Shown one piece after another: positions 46,056-54,460 of a DNA stretch of 64,000 nt. The position numbers were made by a program, and so were the translations under genes. This DNA is from CAVSRC01 sp963830205 (GTDB lineage Bacteria; Pseudomonadota; Alphaproteobacteria; Rhizobiales; Kaistiaceae), in the NCBI GenBank assembly GCA_963830205.1, contig CAWHLP010000033.1:124001-188000 (forward strand). The letters are read 5' to 3'. Below the pieces are notes generated by a model. It was given only the letters and a program-made list of their open reading frames with translations, made no database searches and was not told where the DNA came from. Positions within the stretch are counted from its first letter, which is position 1. Each line of letters opens with the position of its first letter.

Positions 46056-46873
46056 TTATGAAGGCACGATCGTTGGCGGCGAACTTGTGTAGCGGGCGAT
46101 GAGATCATCCGCTTTGCAATTGTTCTCTGGACGTACGTTTTGGTGCAGAACGAAGTTCAGCATCGCCTTGCGAACCTTCAGGTTGCCGTTGTACTCAATT
46201 AAGCCCAACTTCCGGAATTTGTTCATGAATGCGTTCACGCGCGACGCGTCGTTCCGACCAGTCCTGCGAGTGTCTCCTGGGTCACTTTGACGGATACCGG
46301 TTCCGGACCAAGATCACTGCCATAGTTGGCCAGCAACAGAAGAGTCCGCGCTAGACGCATCTCGGCGGAACTGAACAATTGGTCGACCAGGTCCGCTTCC
46401 ATTCGCGCGGTCCGAGTCAGGAGATGGTGGAGAAAATAGTCGGCAAACTCCGGCGCGTAGTTGAGGAGCCGCATCATTCTCACCTTCTCCAGCCGTATGA
46501 TCTCGCATGGCGACATCGTGCTGACTGTGGCTAGGCGCAACGGCAGGTCGGTCAGGCAGTCCTCGCCGACGAATTCGTCCGGCCCGCGGATCGCGACGAC
46601 GCCTTCCTTCCCCCTGGCGGAAACGACGGCGACTTTGACCCTGCCCCTATGGACGTAGAAAATGGAATCTGCCGGGTCTCCCTGGGAGAATACGATCTGG
46701 TTTGCTTTGTATTTCGTTGTCGCTCTTCTCTGGCGTCGTTGGGTGAGAAACCCGATGACATCAAAGGAGACATTTGGATTTGTTGTTTGTTGCACGATAG
46801 CCCTGTCTAGGTTGATTGCACAATACCAGCAAGCGGAAGTTGAGCGCAACGGGCCGTCTTCGCCATCGCTCAT
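46056..46873 (-). pseudogene. Crp/Fnr-family transcriptional regulator (frameshifted in the helix-turn-helix)
   Basis: About 270 residues. The cyclic-nucleotide-binding-like domain reads NQIVFSQGDPADSIFYVHRGRVKVAVVSARGKEG, then GEDCLTDLPLRLATVSTM. The dimer helix carries RTARMEADLVDQLFSSAEMRLARTLLLL. The helix-turn-helix starts TQETLAGLVGTTR and is cut by a stop (TGA after GTTRRA). One missing base near 46244 puts the rest, VNAFMNKFRKLGLIEYNGNLKV, in another frame. GC content is clearly lower than in the neighbouring genes, which may point to transfer. The start at 46873 is uncertain. Confidence 0.8.
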
Positions 46874-47057
46874 GGTCCGGCTACTTCCGCTGCCGACGCT
46901 TTCCGGAAGCGCCCCGACCGCCGCATGAATTCCCTTGCTTTTCGCGTGCCGCTCGCTATCTCCTCGCCGCTCCCTCCCTCGGCGCGTGAAATCCAGGCGT
47001 GTCGTCCCCCCATTCGACCTCTTCCGGCGATCTCATCGCAGACCGTCGCTTACAACC

Positions 47058-47978
47058 ATGCCGCGGCGCTTGCCGCCGCCGGCGATCTCGTTGCTGCTTG
47101 CAGAGGTGCTCGAGCAGGCCCTCGACCGCGCCCCGGCCTGGGCGGCGGGCTGGCTGACGCTCGGCGACTGGCGCCAGCGGCAGGGCGAGCGGGACGCGTC
47201 CGTTGCCGCCTTCAGACGTGCGGCGACGCTGGACCCGGGCCAGCGCCTCGGTGCCGACCTGCGCCTGGCGGCACTCGGCGCCGCGCCGACGCCGGAAGCC
47301 ATGCCGGCCGACTATGTCCGCAGCCTCTTCGACGACTACGCCCCGCGCTTCGACCATGCGCTCGTCGAACGTCTCGGCTACGACGCGCCGGAGCGCCTGG
47401 CGGCGTCGCTCGGCCTCTTCGGCGAGCGCCGCTTCGCCCATGCCCTCGATCTCGGCTGCGGCACCGGCCTGATGGGTGCCGCCGTCCGCGCCCGCGTCGA
47501 CCGCTTGACCGGCTTCGATCTTTCCGACGGCATGCTCAAGCGCGCCGCCGGTCGCCGCGTCTACGATCGCCTCGCCGCCGGCGATGTCGTGGCGCTGATG
47601 GCGGCCGAGCCGGAGAACGGCTTCGACCTGGTGCTGGCCGCCGACCTCATGCCCTATGTCGGTGCCCTGGCGCCGCTCTTTGCCGCCGTCGCGCGCGTGC
47701 TCGCGCCCGGCGGTGCCTTTGCCTTCTCGGCCGAGCGTCACGATGGCGCGGGCTTCGTTCTGGGTGAAGCGCTGCGCTACCGCCACGCGCCGTCGCTGAT
47801 CGCCGAGGCGGCCGAGGCCGCCGGCCTGGCGGTGCTCGCCGTCGAGCCGGTGTCGCTGCGCCGCGAGCGCGGCGTGCCCGTCCCCGGCCTCATCGCGCTG
47901 GCCGCCCGCCCGGCCGACATCGTGCCGCTCGAGCCGCGGCCGGTCGATCCCGGTCCGCCGCTTCCGCGCGCCGCCTGA
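47058..47978 (+). CDS. Class I SAM-dependent methyltransferase with N-terminal TPR-like segment
   Basis: The intact frame gives about 306 residues from ATG 47058. A TPR-like helix pair (QALDRAPAWAAGWLTLGDWRQRQGERDASVAAFRRAATLDP) leads to a methyltransferase domain: DYAPRFDHALVERLGY, motif I ALDLGCGTGLMGAAV (about 131-145), and DLVLAADLMPYVGAL. The true N-terminus lies upstream: frames around 46999-47100 read SSGDLIADRR, then NHAAALAAAGDLVAA, then EVLEQALDRA. They are joined only if one extra T at 47050-47051 and one at 47098-47099 are removed. A GTG at 46999 would then be the start. Such proteins methylate quinone- or protein-type substrates; the target here is unknown. Confidence 0.8.
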   Translation: MPRRLPPPAISLLLAEVLEQALDRAPAWAAGWLTLGDWRQRQGERDASVAAFRRAATLDPGQRLGADLRLAALGAAPTPEAMPADYVRSLFDDYAPRFDHALVERLGYDAPERLAASLGLFGERRFAHALDLGCGTGLMGAAVRARVDRLTGFDLSDGMLKRAAGRRVYDRLAAGDVVALMAAEPENGFDLVLAADLMPYVGALAPLFAAVARVLAPGGAFAFSAERHDGAGFVLGEALRYRHAPSLIAEAAEAAGLAVLAVEPVSLRRERGVPVPGLIALAARPADIVPLEPRPVDPGPPLPRAA

Positions 47979-47987
47979 GCGGGCGCT

Positions 47988-48851
47988 TCAGCGCTGCCGT
48001 CCCCAGGGCAAGGCCAGCACGCCGAGGCCGATGAAGATCAGCACCATGCCGGCGAGCCTGAGCGGCCCGAAGGTCTCGCCGAGGATGAGCGCCGCCGACA
48101 GCGTGCCCGAGATCGGCACCAGCAGCGAGAAGGGGGCCGCCACCGCCGCCGGGTAGAGCTTGAGCAGGTGGCCCCAGGCGGCAAAGCCGAAGATGGTCGA
48201 GACCACGACGATATAGGCGAGCGAGCCGACCGAGAGCCAGGTGGCGCTCGCCAGCCCCGCGGCGATCCGTTCCGGCCCCTCGATGACGAGCGACAGCGCC
48301 AGAAGCGGCAGGATCGGCACCAGGCTCAGCCAGGAGATCAGCGGCAGCATGTCGGCCGGCCCGGCCCGGCGCAGCAGCACATTGCCGATTGCCCACGAGG
48401 CCGCCGCACCGACGAGCAGCACGAAGCCGGCAAGCGTCACGCCGTTGGCGCCGACCGTGGCCGCGATCAGCACCAGCCCGGCAAAGGCGATCGCCGCCCC
48501 GGCGAGCTGGCGCCGGGTGGGCCGCTCGTGCAGCACCACGATGGCGATGGCGATGGTGATGAAGGCCTGCACCTGGAGCGCGATCGAGGCCAGCCCCGGC
48601 GGCATGCCCACTGCCATCGACGGGAACAGCAGGGCGAACTGGCCGAGGAAGAGCGTGCCGCCGATGGCGATGAGCGTCGGCCACGGCACTGGCGGCTTGG
48701 GCAGGAAGAGCACCGGCACGGCGGCCAGCGCAAAGCGCAGCGCCGCCAGCAAGAGCGGCGGGAAATCGGTGAGCGCCAGCCGGATGAAGACGAAGTTCAG
48801 TCCCCAGACGACGGCGAGCAGGACGGCAAGGGCGACGTGGCGGAGCTTCAA
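47988..48851 (-). CDS. EamA/DMT-family transporter
   Basis: A 287-residue inner-membrane protein with about ten hydrophobic helices in two EamA repeats. The first repeat starts AVLLAVVWGLNFVFIRLALTDFPP, typical of the family. The second covers about residues 145-285 (FVLLVGAAASWAIGNVLLRRAG ... AALILGETFGPLRLAGMVLIFIGLGVL). It is probably an exporter of amino acids or other metabolites. ATG 48851. It converges with the methyltransferase gene. Confidence 0.88.
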   Translation of the reverse strand: MKLRHVALAVLLAVVWGLNFVFIRLALTDFPPLLLAALRFALAAVPVLFLPKPPVPWPTLIAIGGTLFLGQFALLFPSMAVGMPPGLASIALQVQAFITIAIAIVVLHERPTRRQLAGAAIAFAGLVLIAATVGANGVTLAGFVLLVGAAASWAIGNVLLRRAGPADMLPLISWLSLVPILPLLALSLVIEGPERIAAGLASATWLSVGSLAYIVVVSTIFGFAAWGHLLKLYPAAVAAPFSLLVPISGTLSAALILGETFGPLRLAGMVLIFIGLGVLALPWGRQR

Positions 48852-48960
48852 GGGTGGGGCGCGCGGAACCGGGACGGGAGGGCACGCCTATATGCACCCG
48901 CGCCCGTCCCCTGAACAGGCGGCGCGCCCGCACTCCGGGCAAAAATAAAGGCGCTGGAAA

Positions 48961-49134
48961 CTAGCGCCTGTCGGTAGCCAAATGCTGCTCGTAGGTTCGG
49001 ACGCGTTCGTCCCGGCGGTTGACCAGCTCCTCGTAGGCTTTCTTGGCTTCTTCGGAGAGGGTGATGCGTTTGACCGGGGCGGTCTTCTTGGTCCGGCTGG
49101 ACGGCTTCTTGTAGGTGCTGTTTGCGGTATTCAT
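48961..49134 (-). CDS. Small Lys/Arg-rich hypothetical protein
   Basis: 57 residues: a basic, Ser/Thr-rich first third (NTANSTYKKPSSRTKKTAP) and a charged helix (LSEEAKKAYEELVNRRDERVRTYEQHL). ATG 49134. The helical, highly charged composition suggests a real small protein, but I know no family. It lies divergent from the Lhr-type helicase. Confidence 0.5.
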   Translation of the reverse strand: MNTANSTYKKPSSRTKKTAPVKRITLSEEAKKAYEELVNRRDERVRTYEQHLATDRR

Positions 49135-49236
49135 CGGCTTCCCTGCGGCTGACGGGCACGATGTATAGGGCAAGACGCGGCTTTGTGCGACCGTCTGTGA
49201 TGGACGGAATGCCGCGGTGGCGTTACCTCTCTCGGA

Positions 49237-52003
49237 GTGACCGCCCGCGCCGAGATCATCGACCCGGCGGGCCTGCTGCCCGCGCCGTTTTCCGCCTGGT
49301 TCGCTGCACGCGGCTGGACGCCGCGGCCGCACCAGCTCGACCTGCTGGCCAAAGCGAGGGCCGGCCGCTCGACGCTGCTGATTGCGCCGACCGGCGCCGG
49401 CAAGACGCTCGCCGGCTTCCTGCCGAGCCTGGTTGCGCTCCATGAGCGCCCGCCCAGCAACCGGCCCGAGGGCCGCGGCATCCACACCCTCTACGTCTCG
49501 CCGCTGAAGGCGCTGGCCGTCGATATCGCCCGCAACCTGACCGAGCCGGTGGCCGAGATCGGCCTCAAAGTGCGCCTCGAAACCCGCACCGGCGACACCT
49601 CGCTCCACAAGCGCCAGCGCCAGAAGCTCAATCCGCCCGACATCCTGCTCACCACGCCCGAGCAGGCGGCCCTGCTTCTCTCCGCGCCCGACGCCGACCG
49701 CTTCTTCGCCGACCTCGATACGGTCATCCTCGACGAGCTGCATGCGCTGGTGACCAACAAGCGCGGCGACCTCCTTTCGCTCGGCCTCGCCCGCCTGCGT
49801 TCGCTCGCGCCCGGCCTCAAGACCATCGGCCTCTCGGCCACCGTCGCCGACCCGGACGCGCTCCGCGCCTGGCTGGTGGCGCAGCGGCCGAGTGGCACTG
49901 ACGTCTCCCCCTCTCCCCTTGTGGGAGAGGGCTTTGAGCCTTGGCGAACCGCAGGTGAGCCTAGGCGAAAAGGGTGAGGGGTCTGCCGCTGCACGATCGG
50001 TGGATGGTCTCCCTCACCCTGAAGAGCCTCTCGACTTAAGCCGGGGCGGTTCGCCAGCGCCGGAGAGCGAAGGATGCCCTCTCCCACAGGGCGGCAGAGC
50101 CGCCGACCTACCCAGGAGGCGGAGGCGGCAACCTGGCCCTTCATCTCGCCGACATCGTCACCGTCGCCGGCGGCGCCAGGCCGGAGATCGCCATCCTCCA
50201 GTCGGACGAGCGCCTGCCCTGGGCCGGCCACTCCGCCCGCTATGCGCTCAACGACATCTATGCCGCCATCGGCGCCCACAGGATGGCGCTCGTCTTCGTC
50301 AACACGCGCAGCCAGGCGGAGCTGATCTTCCAGGAGCTGTGGCGCATCAACAGCGAGGGCCATGCCATCGCCCTCCACCACGGCTCGCTCGATGCCACCC
50401 AGCGCCGCAAGGTCGAGGCGGCGATGGCGGCCGGCCGGCTGCGCGCCGTCGTGTGCACCTCGACCCTCGACCTCGGCATCGACTGGGGCGATGTCGATCT
50501 GGTCGTCCATGTCGGCGCGCCGAAGGGGGCGAGCCGGCTGGCGCAGCGCATCGGCCGCGCCAACCACCGCATGGACGAGCCGTCCAATGCCCTGCTGGTG
50601 CCGGCCAATCGCTTCGAGGTGATGGAGTGCCGCGCGGCGCTCGACGCCAACTATCTCGGCGCCCAGGACACGCCGCCGATCCGCCCCGGCGGGCTCGACG
50701 TGCTCGCCCAGCATGTCCTCGGCATGGCCTGCTCGGCGCCGTTTTCCGCCGATGCCCTCTATGGCGAGGTCACCTCGGCTTTTCCCTATCGCGCGCTTGC
50801 CCGGGCGACCTTCGACCGCGTCGTCGCGTTCGTCGCAACCGGCGGCTATGCGCTGAAGACCTATGAGCGCTTCGCCAAGATCCGCGAGGGGAAGGACGGC
50901 CTCTGGCGCATCACCCACCCGCGCGTCGCCCAGCAATACCGCCTGAACGTCGGCACCATCGTCGAGACGGCGCTCTTGAACGTCCGCGTCTCGCGCAACC
51001 GCGGCGCCGGTTTCGCCGGCCGCGGCGGCCGCGTGCTGGGCAAGATCGAGGAGTATTTCATCGAGACGCTGTCGCCCGGCGACACCTTCCTCTTCGCCGG
51101 CCTGATCCTCCGCTTCGAAGGCATCCACGAGAACGAGGTGGTGGCCACCCGCACCGCCGACGACACGCCGAAGATCCCGGTCTATTCCGGCGGCAAGTTC
51201 CCGCTCTCCACCTTCCTCGCGGCCGGCGTCCGCGCCATCCTCGCCGACCCGGAGAAATGGACGGCGCTCCCCGACCAGGTCGCCGACTGGCTGAGGATCC
51301 AGCGCGACCGTTCGGTGCTGCCGCGCACCGACCAGCTTCTGGTCGAGACCTTCCCACGCGGCAACCGCTTCTACATGGTCGCCTATCCCTTCGAGGGCCG
51401 GCTCGCCCACCAGACGCTGGGCATGCTGCTCACCCGCCGCCTCGACCGCGCCAAGCTCAGGCCGACCGGCTTCGTCGCCACCGACTATTCCATCGCCGTC
51501 TGGGGGTTGGCCGATCTCGGCCGTGCCTTCTCGCGCAGGGAACCGAGCCTCGCCGCAGCTCTTCGACGAGGACATGCTCGGCGACGACCTCGAGGCGTGG
51601 ATGGCCGAGAGCTATCTCCTCAAGCGCATGTTCCGCAATTGCGCCCTCATCTCCGGCCTCATCGAGAAGCGCCACCCCGGCCGGGAGAAGACCGGCCGCC
51701 AGGTCACCATCTCCACCGACCTCGTCTACGACGTGCTCCTCAAGCACGAGCCCGACCACGTCCTCATGCAGGCCGCCTGGGCCGACGCCGCCACCGGCCT
51801 GCTCGACATCGCCCGCCTCGGCGATATGCTCGAGAAGAATCAAGGGCCGCATTCTCCACAAGCGCCTCGACCGTATTTCGCCGCTCGCCGTGCCGGTGAT
51901 GCTGGAGATCGGTCGCGAGGCGGTGGCCGGCGGCGAGGCCGACGAGCATGTCCTGCGCGAGGCGGCCGAGGACCTGGTCAGGGACGCGATGGGCGAGGCA
52001 TGA
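49237..52003 (+). pseudogene. Ligase-associated DEXH-box helicase, Lhr type (interrupted)
   Basis: About 820 residues in family terms. First part from GTG 49237: PRPHQLDLLAKARAGRSTLLI, motif I APTGAGKTLAGFLPSL, motif Ia YVSPLKALAVD, motif II DTVILDELHAL, motif III GLSATVADPDAL. It is cut after LRAWLVAQRPSG by element R6, whose GGGTGAGGG box supplies a TGA. The gene resumes near 50120 at ADIVTVAGGARPEIAI and continues with MALVFVNTRSQ, CTSTLDLGIDWGDVDLVVHVGAPK, QRIGRANHR. Two extra bases (near 51555 and 51838) shift the frame again before the end RILHKRLDRISPLAVPVML. The stop overlaps the old pdeM start. Confidence 0.87.
49908..50094. repeat. Palindromic mosaic element R6, inside the Lhr-type helicase gene
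   Basis: Left unit: CCCTCTCCC...GGGAGAGGG, TTGGCGAACCGC...AGGCG, then GGGTGAGGGG. Right unit, inverted: CTCCCTCACCCTG, GGGGCGGTTCGCCAGCG, and CCCTCTCCCACAGGG. It separates helicase motif III from the second RecA domain. Confidence 0.8.
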
Positions 52004-52066
52004 CGGCAATCGGCATCACCTGCCTTTGTCCATTGGTGCCTCAGAGACGCGGCATGCTCTGGTTCA

Positions 52067-52178
52067 CCTCTCCCCGGCGGGGAGAGGTCGCGAGCGAAGC
52101 GAGCGGGTGAGGGGGCATATGCCTGTCCGGATAAGTCAGTCCCCCCTCACTCCGACCCTCTCCCCGTTGGGGAGACGG
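52067..52178. repeat. Palindromic mosaic element R7, at the start of pdeM
   Basis: Left unit CCTCTCCCC/GGGGAGAGG (52067-52087), GCGAGCGAAGCGAGCGGG and GTGAGGGGG; right unit, inverted, CCCCCCTCACTCCGA and CCCTCTCCCC...GGGGAG. The spacer contains CATATG at 52117-52122, which provides an in-frame ATG for pdeM. Confidence 0.78.
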
Positions 52179-52868
52179 AGTTGCGCCCCGCCTGCGCTCA
52201 TCGGAGTCTTGGGCGTGGTGCTCGAGGCCTTCCGCGAGGGCGGCCTGTGGTGGGCCGATGAACGCCTGCTCGCCGTCGCCGACCTGCATCTGGAGAAGGG
52301 CTCGTCCTTCGCCCGCCGCGGCCAGATGCTGCCGCCCTACGACACCGGCGAGACGCTCGCCCGCCTTGCCGCCCTGGTCGAGGCGCTGCGGCCGAAGACG
52401 GTGGTCGCCCTCGGCGACTCGTTCCATGACGATGACGGCGCCCACCGCCTGTCGCACGCCGACCGTTCGGCGCTGGCTGCGCTCCAGTCCGGCCGCGACT
52501 GGATCTGGATTGCCGGCAATCACGATTCCGCTCTGCCGGCGACGCTCGATGGCCAGCACCTCGACGCGCTCTCGCTCGGCCCGCTCACCTTCCGCCACCA
52601 GCCCGCTGACGGCGAGGCCGATGGCGAGATCGCCGGCCACCTCCATCCCGCCGCCCGCGTCGTCGGGCGCGGCAGGTCGGTGCGCCGCCGCTGTTTCGCC
52701 GGCGACGGCTATCGCCTGATCCTGCCGGCCTTCGGCGCCTATGCCGGCGGTCTTGACGTGCGCGACCCGGCCTTTGCCGGCCTCTTCCGGCGGACGAGCT
52801 TCCGCGCCTTCGTTCTCGGCGACGACGGCGTCTACGCGGTCGGCCCGCGGGCGCTCGGGGCAGGCTGA
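52119..52868 (+). CDS. pdeM: Ligase-associated DNA-damage-response phosphoesterase PdeM
   Basis: A calcineurin-type metallophosphoesterase. Metal motifs: ADLHLEKGSSFARRGQ (first), VVALGDSFHDDDGAHR (second), WIAGNHDSAL (third), and EIAGHLHPAARV (fourth); all are intact. The original start was probably ATG 52000, which overlaps the helicase stop (ATGA), but that frame ends at 52108-52110 in element R7. In the frame of the conserved domain, ATG 52119 lies in the spacer of R7. It would add about 30 foreign residues before GVVLEAFREGGLWWADERLLAV. So the protein may still be made, with a new N-terminus supplied by the repeat. Confidence 0.78.
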   Translation: MPVRISQSPLTPTLSPLGRRSCAPPALIGVLGVVLEAFREGGLWWADERLLAVADLHLEKGSSFARRGQMLPPYDTGETLARLAALVEALRPKTVVALGDSFHDDDGAHRLSHADRSALAALQSGRDWIWIAGNHDSALPATLDGQHLDALSLGPLTFRHQPADGEADGEIAGHLHPAARVVGRGRSVRRRCFAGDGYRLILPAFGAYAGGLDVRDPAFAGLFRRTSFRAFVLGDDGVYAVGPRALGAG

Positions 52869-52882
52869 TCGCGTTTGCCAGG

Positions 52883-53263
52883 CTACGCCGCATCCCTCTC
52901 GGCAAAGATCTCCTTGGCGGCGAACAGGCCGTTGAGTGCAGCCGGGAAACCGGCATAGACGGCCATCTGCATCATCACCTCGACGATCTCTTCGCGGCTG
53001 CAGCCGACATTGAGCGCGCCGTGGATATGCACCGCGAGCTGCGGCCTGGCGGTCCCCAGCGCCGTCAGCGCCGCGACCACCGCCAGTTCGCGCGCCTTCA
53101 GGTCGAGCCCGGGGCGCGAATAGATGTCGCCAAAGGCGAATTCGACCAGGAGCGTGGCAAAATCGGGGGCGATGTCCTTGAGGCTTTCGATGACGCGCGC
53201 GCCCTGGGCGCCGTCGATCTCGTCGAGCTTGGCGAGGCCGCGCGCGAAGCGTTCACTGGTCAT
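52883..53263 (-). CDS. Carboxymuconolactone decarboxylase-family protein (AhpD-like fold)
   Basis: A 126-residue protein. It has the family's helical core: LLVEFAFGDIYSRPGLDLKARELAVVAALTALG (about 39-70) and HIHGALNVGCSREEIVEVMMQMAVYAGFPAALNGLFAAKEIF. Only one core cysteine (NVGCSREE) is present and the CxxC of AhpD is absent. That fits the decarboxylase-like branch and not a peroxidase. ATG 53263 overlaps the MerR stop by 11 bases, so the regulator and this gene are co-transcribed. Substrate unknown. Confidence 0.88.
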   Translation of the reverse strand: MTSERFARGLAKLDEIDGAQGARVIESLKDIAPDFATLLVEFAFGDIYSRPGLDLKARELAVVAALTALGTARPQLAVHIHGALNVGCSREEIVEVMMQMAVYAGFPAALNGLFAAKEIFAERDAA

Positions 53264-53654
53264 GGACGACCTCCTTGCTGCGCCCATCGCGTTCCATTCG
53301 GCGATAGGTCCTGATCTTGTCTTCGATGGTCTTGAGATTGGCGGTAAGGGCGGCGATCTCGGCGGCAACCGTCTGCCGATGCTCTTCGAGCAGCTCCCGG
53401 CGTAGCGCGAGCGTGCTGTCGCCGCGTGCCCTGAGGGCCGCATAGCGCTTCATGTCGCGGATGGGCATGCCGGTCCGGCGCAACCGGTCGAGAAAGTCGA
53501 TCCAGGTGAGGTCGGACGGACCGTAGAGCCGATGACCGCTGCGGTTGCGCGCCAGCGGCGGGATCAGCCCGATCCTTTCATAGTAGCGCAAGGTATGGGC
53601 GCTGAGGCCGGATCGGCGGGCCATTTCGGCAATCGTGAGTGCGGAACCAGTCAT
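53253..53654 (-). CDS. MerR-family transcriptional regulator
   Basis: A 133-residue regulator. The winged helix is at about residues 6-72: LTIAEMARRSGLSAHTLRYYERIGLIPPLARN, then GHRLYGPSDLTWIDFLDRLRRTGMP. A coiled coil follows (LRRELLEEHRQTVAAEIAALTANLKTIEDKI). No cysteine pair for metal binding is seen, so it belongs with the MerR proteins that respond to organic signals. ATG 53654 has no ribosome site, and the -10 element ends eight bases upstream. The message may therefore be leaderless. It is co-transcribed with the decarboxylase-like gene. Confidence 0.9.
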   Translation of the reverse strand: MTGSALTIAEMARRSGLSAHTLRYYERIGLIPPLARNRSGHRLYGPSDLTWIDFLDRLRRTGMPIRDMKRYAALRARGDSTLALRRELLEEHRQTVAAEIAALTANLKTIEDKIRTYRRMERDGRSKEVVHDQ

Positions 53655-53661
53655 GCCGGGA

Positions 53662-53692
53662 ACCGTACAAGTTCGAGTGCGCTCTAAGTCAA
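53662..53692 (-). promoter_or_regulatory. MerR-type promoter with 19-base spacer and operator
   Basis: On the minus strand: TTGACT (53692-53687), a 19-base spacer, and TACGGT (53667-53662). The spacer overlaps an inverted repeat TTCGAG-TGCG-CTCTAA (plus-strand 53672-53687). Over-long spacers containing a dyad are the hallmark of MerR-controlled promoters. Confidence 0.75.
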
Positions 53693-53770
53693 GGGCCCGC
53701 GATGACGTTCAGAAAAAAATCTATCCCCGCCCTCCTGACCCCATGAGACAATGCTCGCATCCTCGCTCAT

Positions 53771-54117
53771 GAGGGGGCGCCGTCCGGAGGCGTTCGTTCG
53801 GTGGAGCGGGGTGCGGTGTCCGTCCTGATGTTTCGCAAACAGAAGGGCGGAGCTCGGAACCCCGTCGACGGAGGGCAGCCTCCGTGCGCTGAAGCCCTGA
53901 AATGGTGCAGCGCTAAAGGCGGGCAGAGGTCAGCCGCGGTGAGACCGGCCCGGGAAATCGAGGCCCCGGCACCGCGGTGGTTTCGGGCGGCCGACGTGCC
54001 AGCCCTGCCTCTGCCGGCCCAGACGGACCGGAACGCGTAAATCCCGCGGCGGGCGCTCGGTGAGCGCCACCACTGGACTACCCGACGCGGCACTCATCGA
54101 GCGCCCGCCACCCCCTC
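53771..54117 (+). ncRNA. Candidate structured RNA of about 350 nt, unidentified
   Basis: A gene-free stretch with many nested or adjacent helices. Closing helix GAGGGGG/CCCCCTC (53771-53777 with 54111-54117). P1 CGGGGT/ACCCCG (53807-53812 with 53859-53864) encloses P2 TCCGTCCT/AGGGCGGA with an internal GA/GA loop and an inner TGTTT/AAACA (53819-53851). P3 ACGGAGG/CCTCCGT (53868-53885) directly abuts P4 GCGCTG/CAGCGC (53886-53913). P5 GGCAGAGG/CCTCTGCC (53922-53929 with 54008-54015) encloses CCGCGGTG/CACCGCGG (53934-53941 with 53970-53977). A further hairpin GGCGCTC/GAGCGCC is at 54052-54068. G-T pairs favour the plus strand. It does not show the landmark sequences of RNase P, tmRNA, SRP or 6S RNA. 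Confidence 0.55.
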
Positions 54118-54128
54118 GTCACGAGGGG
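54112..54128 (+). terminator. Hairpin competing with the closing helix of the candidate RNA
   Basis: CCCCTCG/CGAGGGG with loop TCA, followed by ACGTTCTTT. It reuses the right arm of the closing helix, so the two structures exclude each other. The T-run is weak. Confidence 0.4.
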
Positions 54129-54220
54129 ACGTTCTTTGACAGGTTCATCCCTCGGTGCCTTTGGCACGCGAGAACAAGAAGGTGTGTTTCGGGCCGCGCA
54201 TGCGGGAGCCTCTCGGTCGG

Positions 54221-54307
54221 CCCCCTCCACCCTTGCGGGGGAGGGCTTTCGGCCTTGGCCTCGCAGGGGGCGAAGCCGCCGAGAAGCTTAGGCCGGAAGG
54301 GAGGGGG
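54221..54307. repeat. Palindromic mosaic element R8 (single unit)
   Basis: CCCCTCCACCCTTGCGGGGGAGGG stem, then a long imperfect palindrome (CGGCCTTGG ... AGGCCGG, with GGCGAAGCCGCC inside), then a GGGAGGGGGG box. Another 150 bases to the next gene hold two CATGCGGGAGC copies (near 54199 and 54363) and no gene I can support. Confidence 0.65.
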
Positions 54308-54460
54308 GTATTGGCATGGCGCGTGATGCGGTGTGGATCGCATGCCCCCCGTTCGCGCCCGCGCATGCGGGAGCCCAGGCACGACTCACCGTGTGGCACG
54401 TCTCGCCTGGATGCCCGATCGGAGGCGCGCACGACAGGCGCTTGGATCTGTGCGGCGCCG

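Noticed and set aside
49908..50094. The insertion in the helicase gene as an intron or intein
   Set aside because: It is far too short for an intein, lacks group I or II intron features, and matches the dispersed palindromic family.
53767..54093. Open frames on both strands (108 and 79 codons) in the gap after merR
   Set aside because: Composition is Arg/Ala/Pro-rich, there is no ribosome site, and both strands are open at once. I prefer a structured RNA, although similar spurious proteins may be annotated elsewhere.
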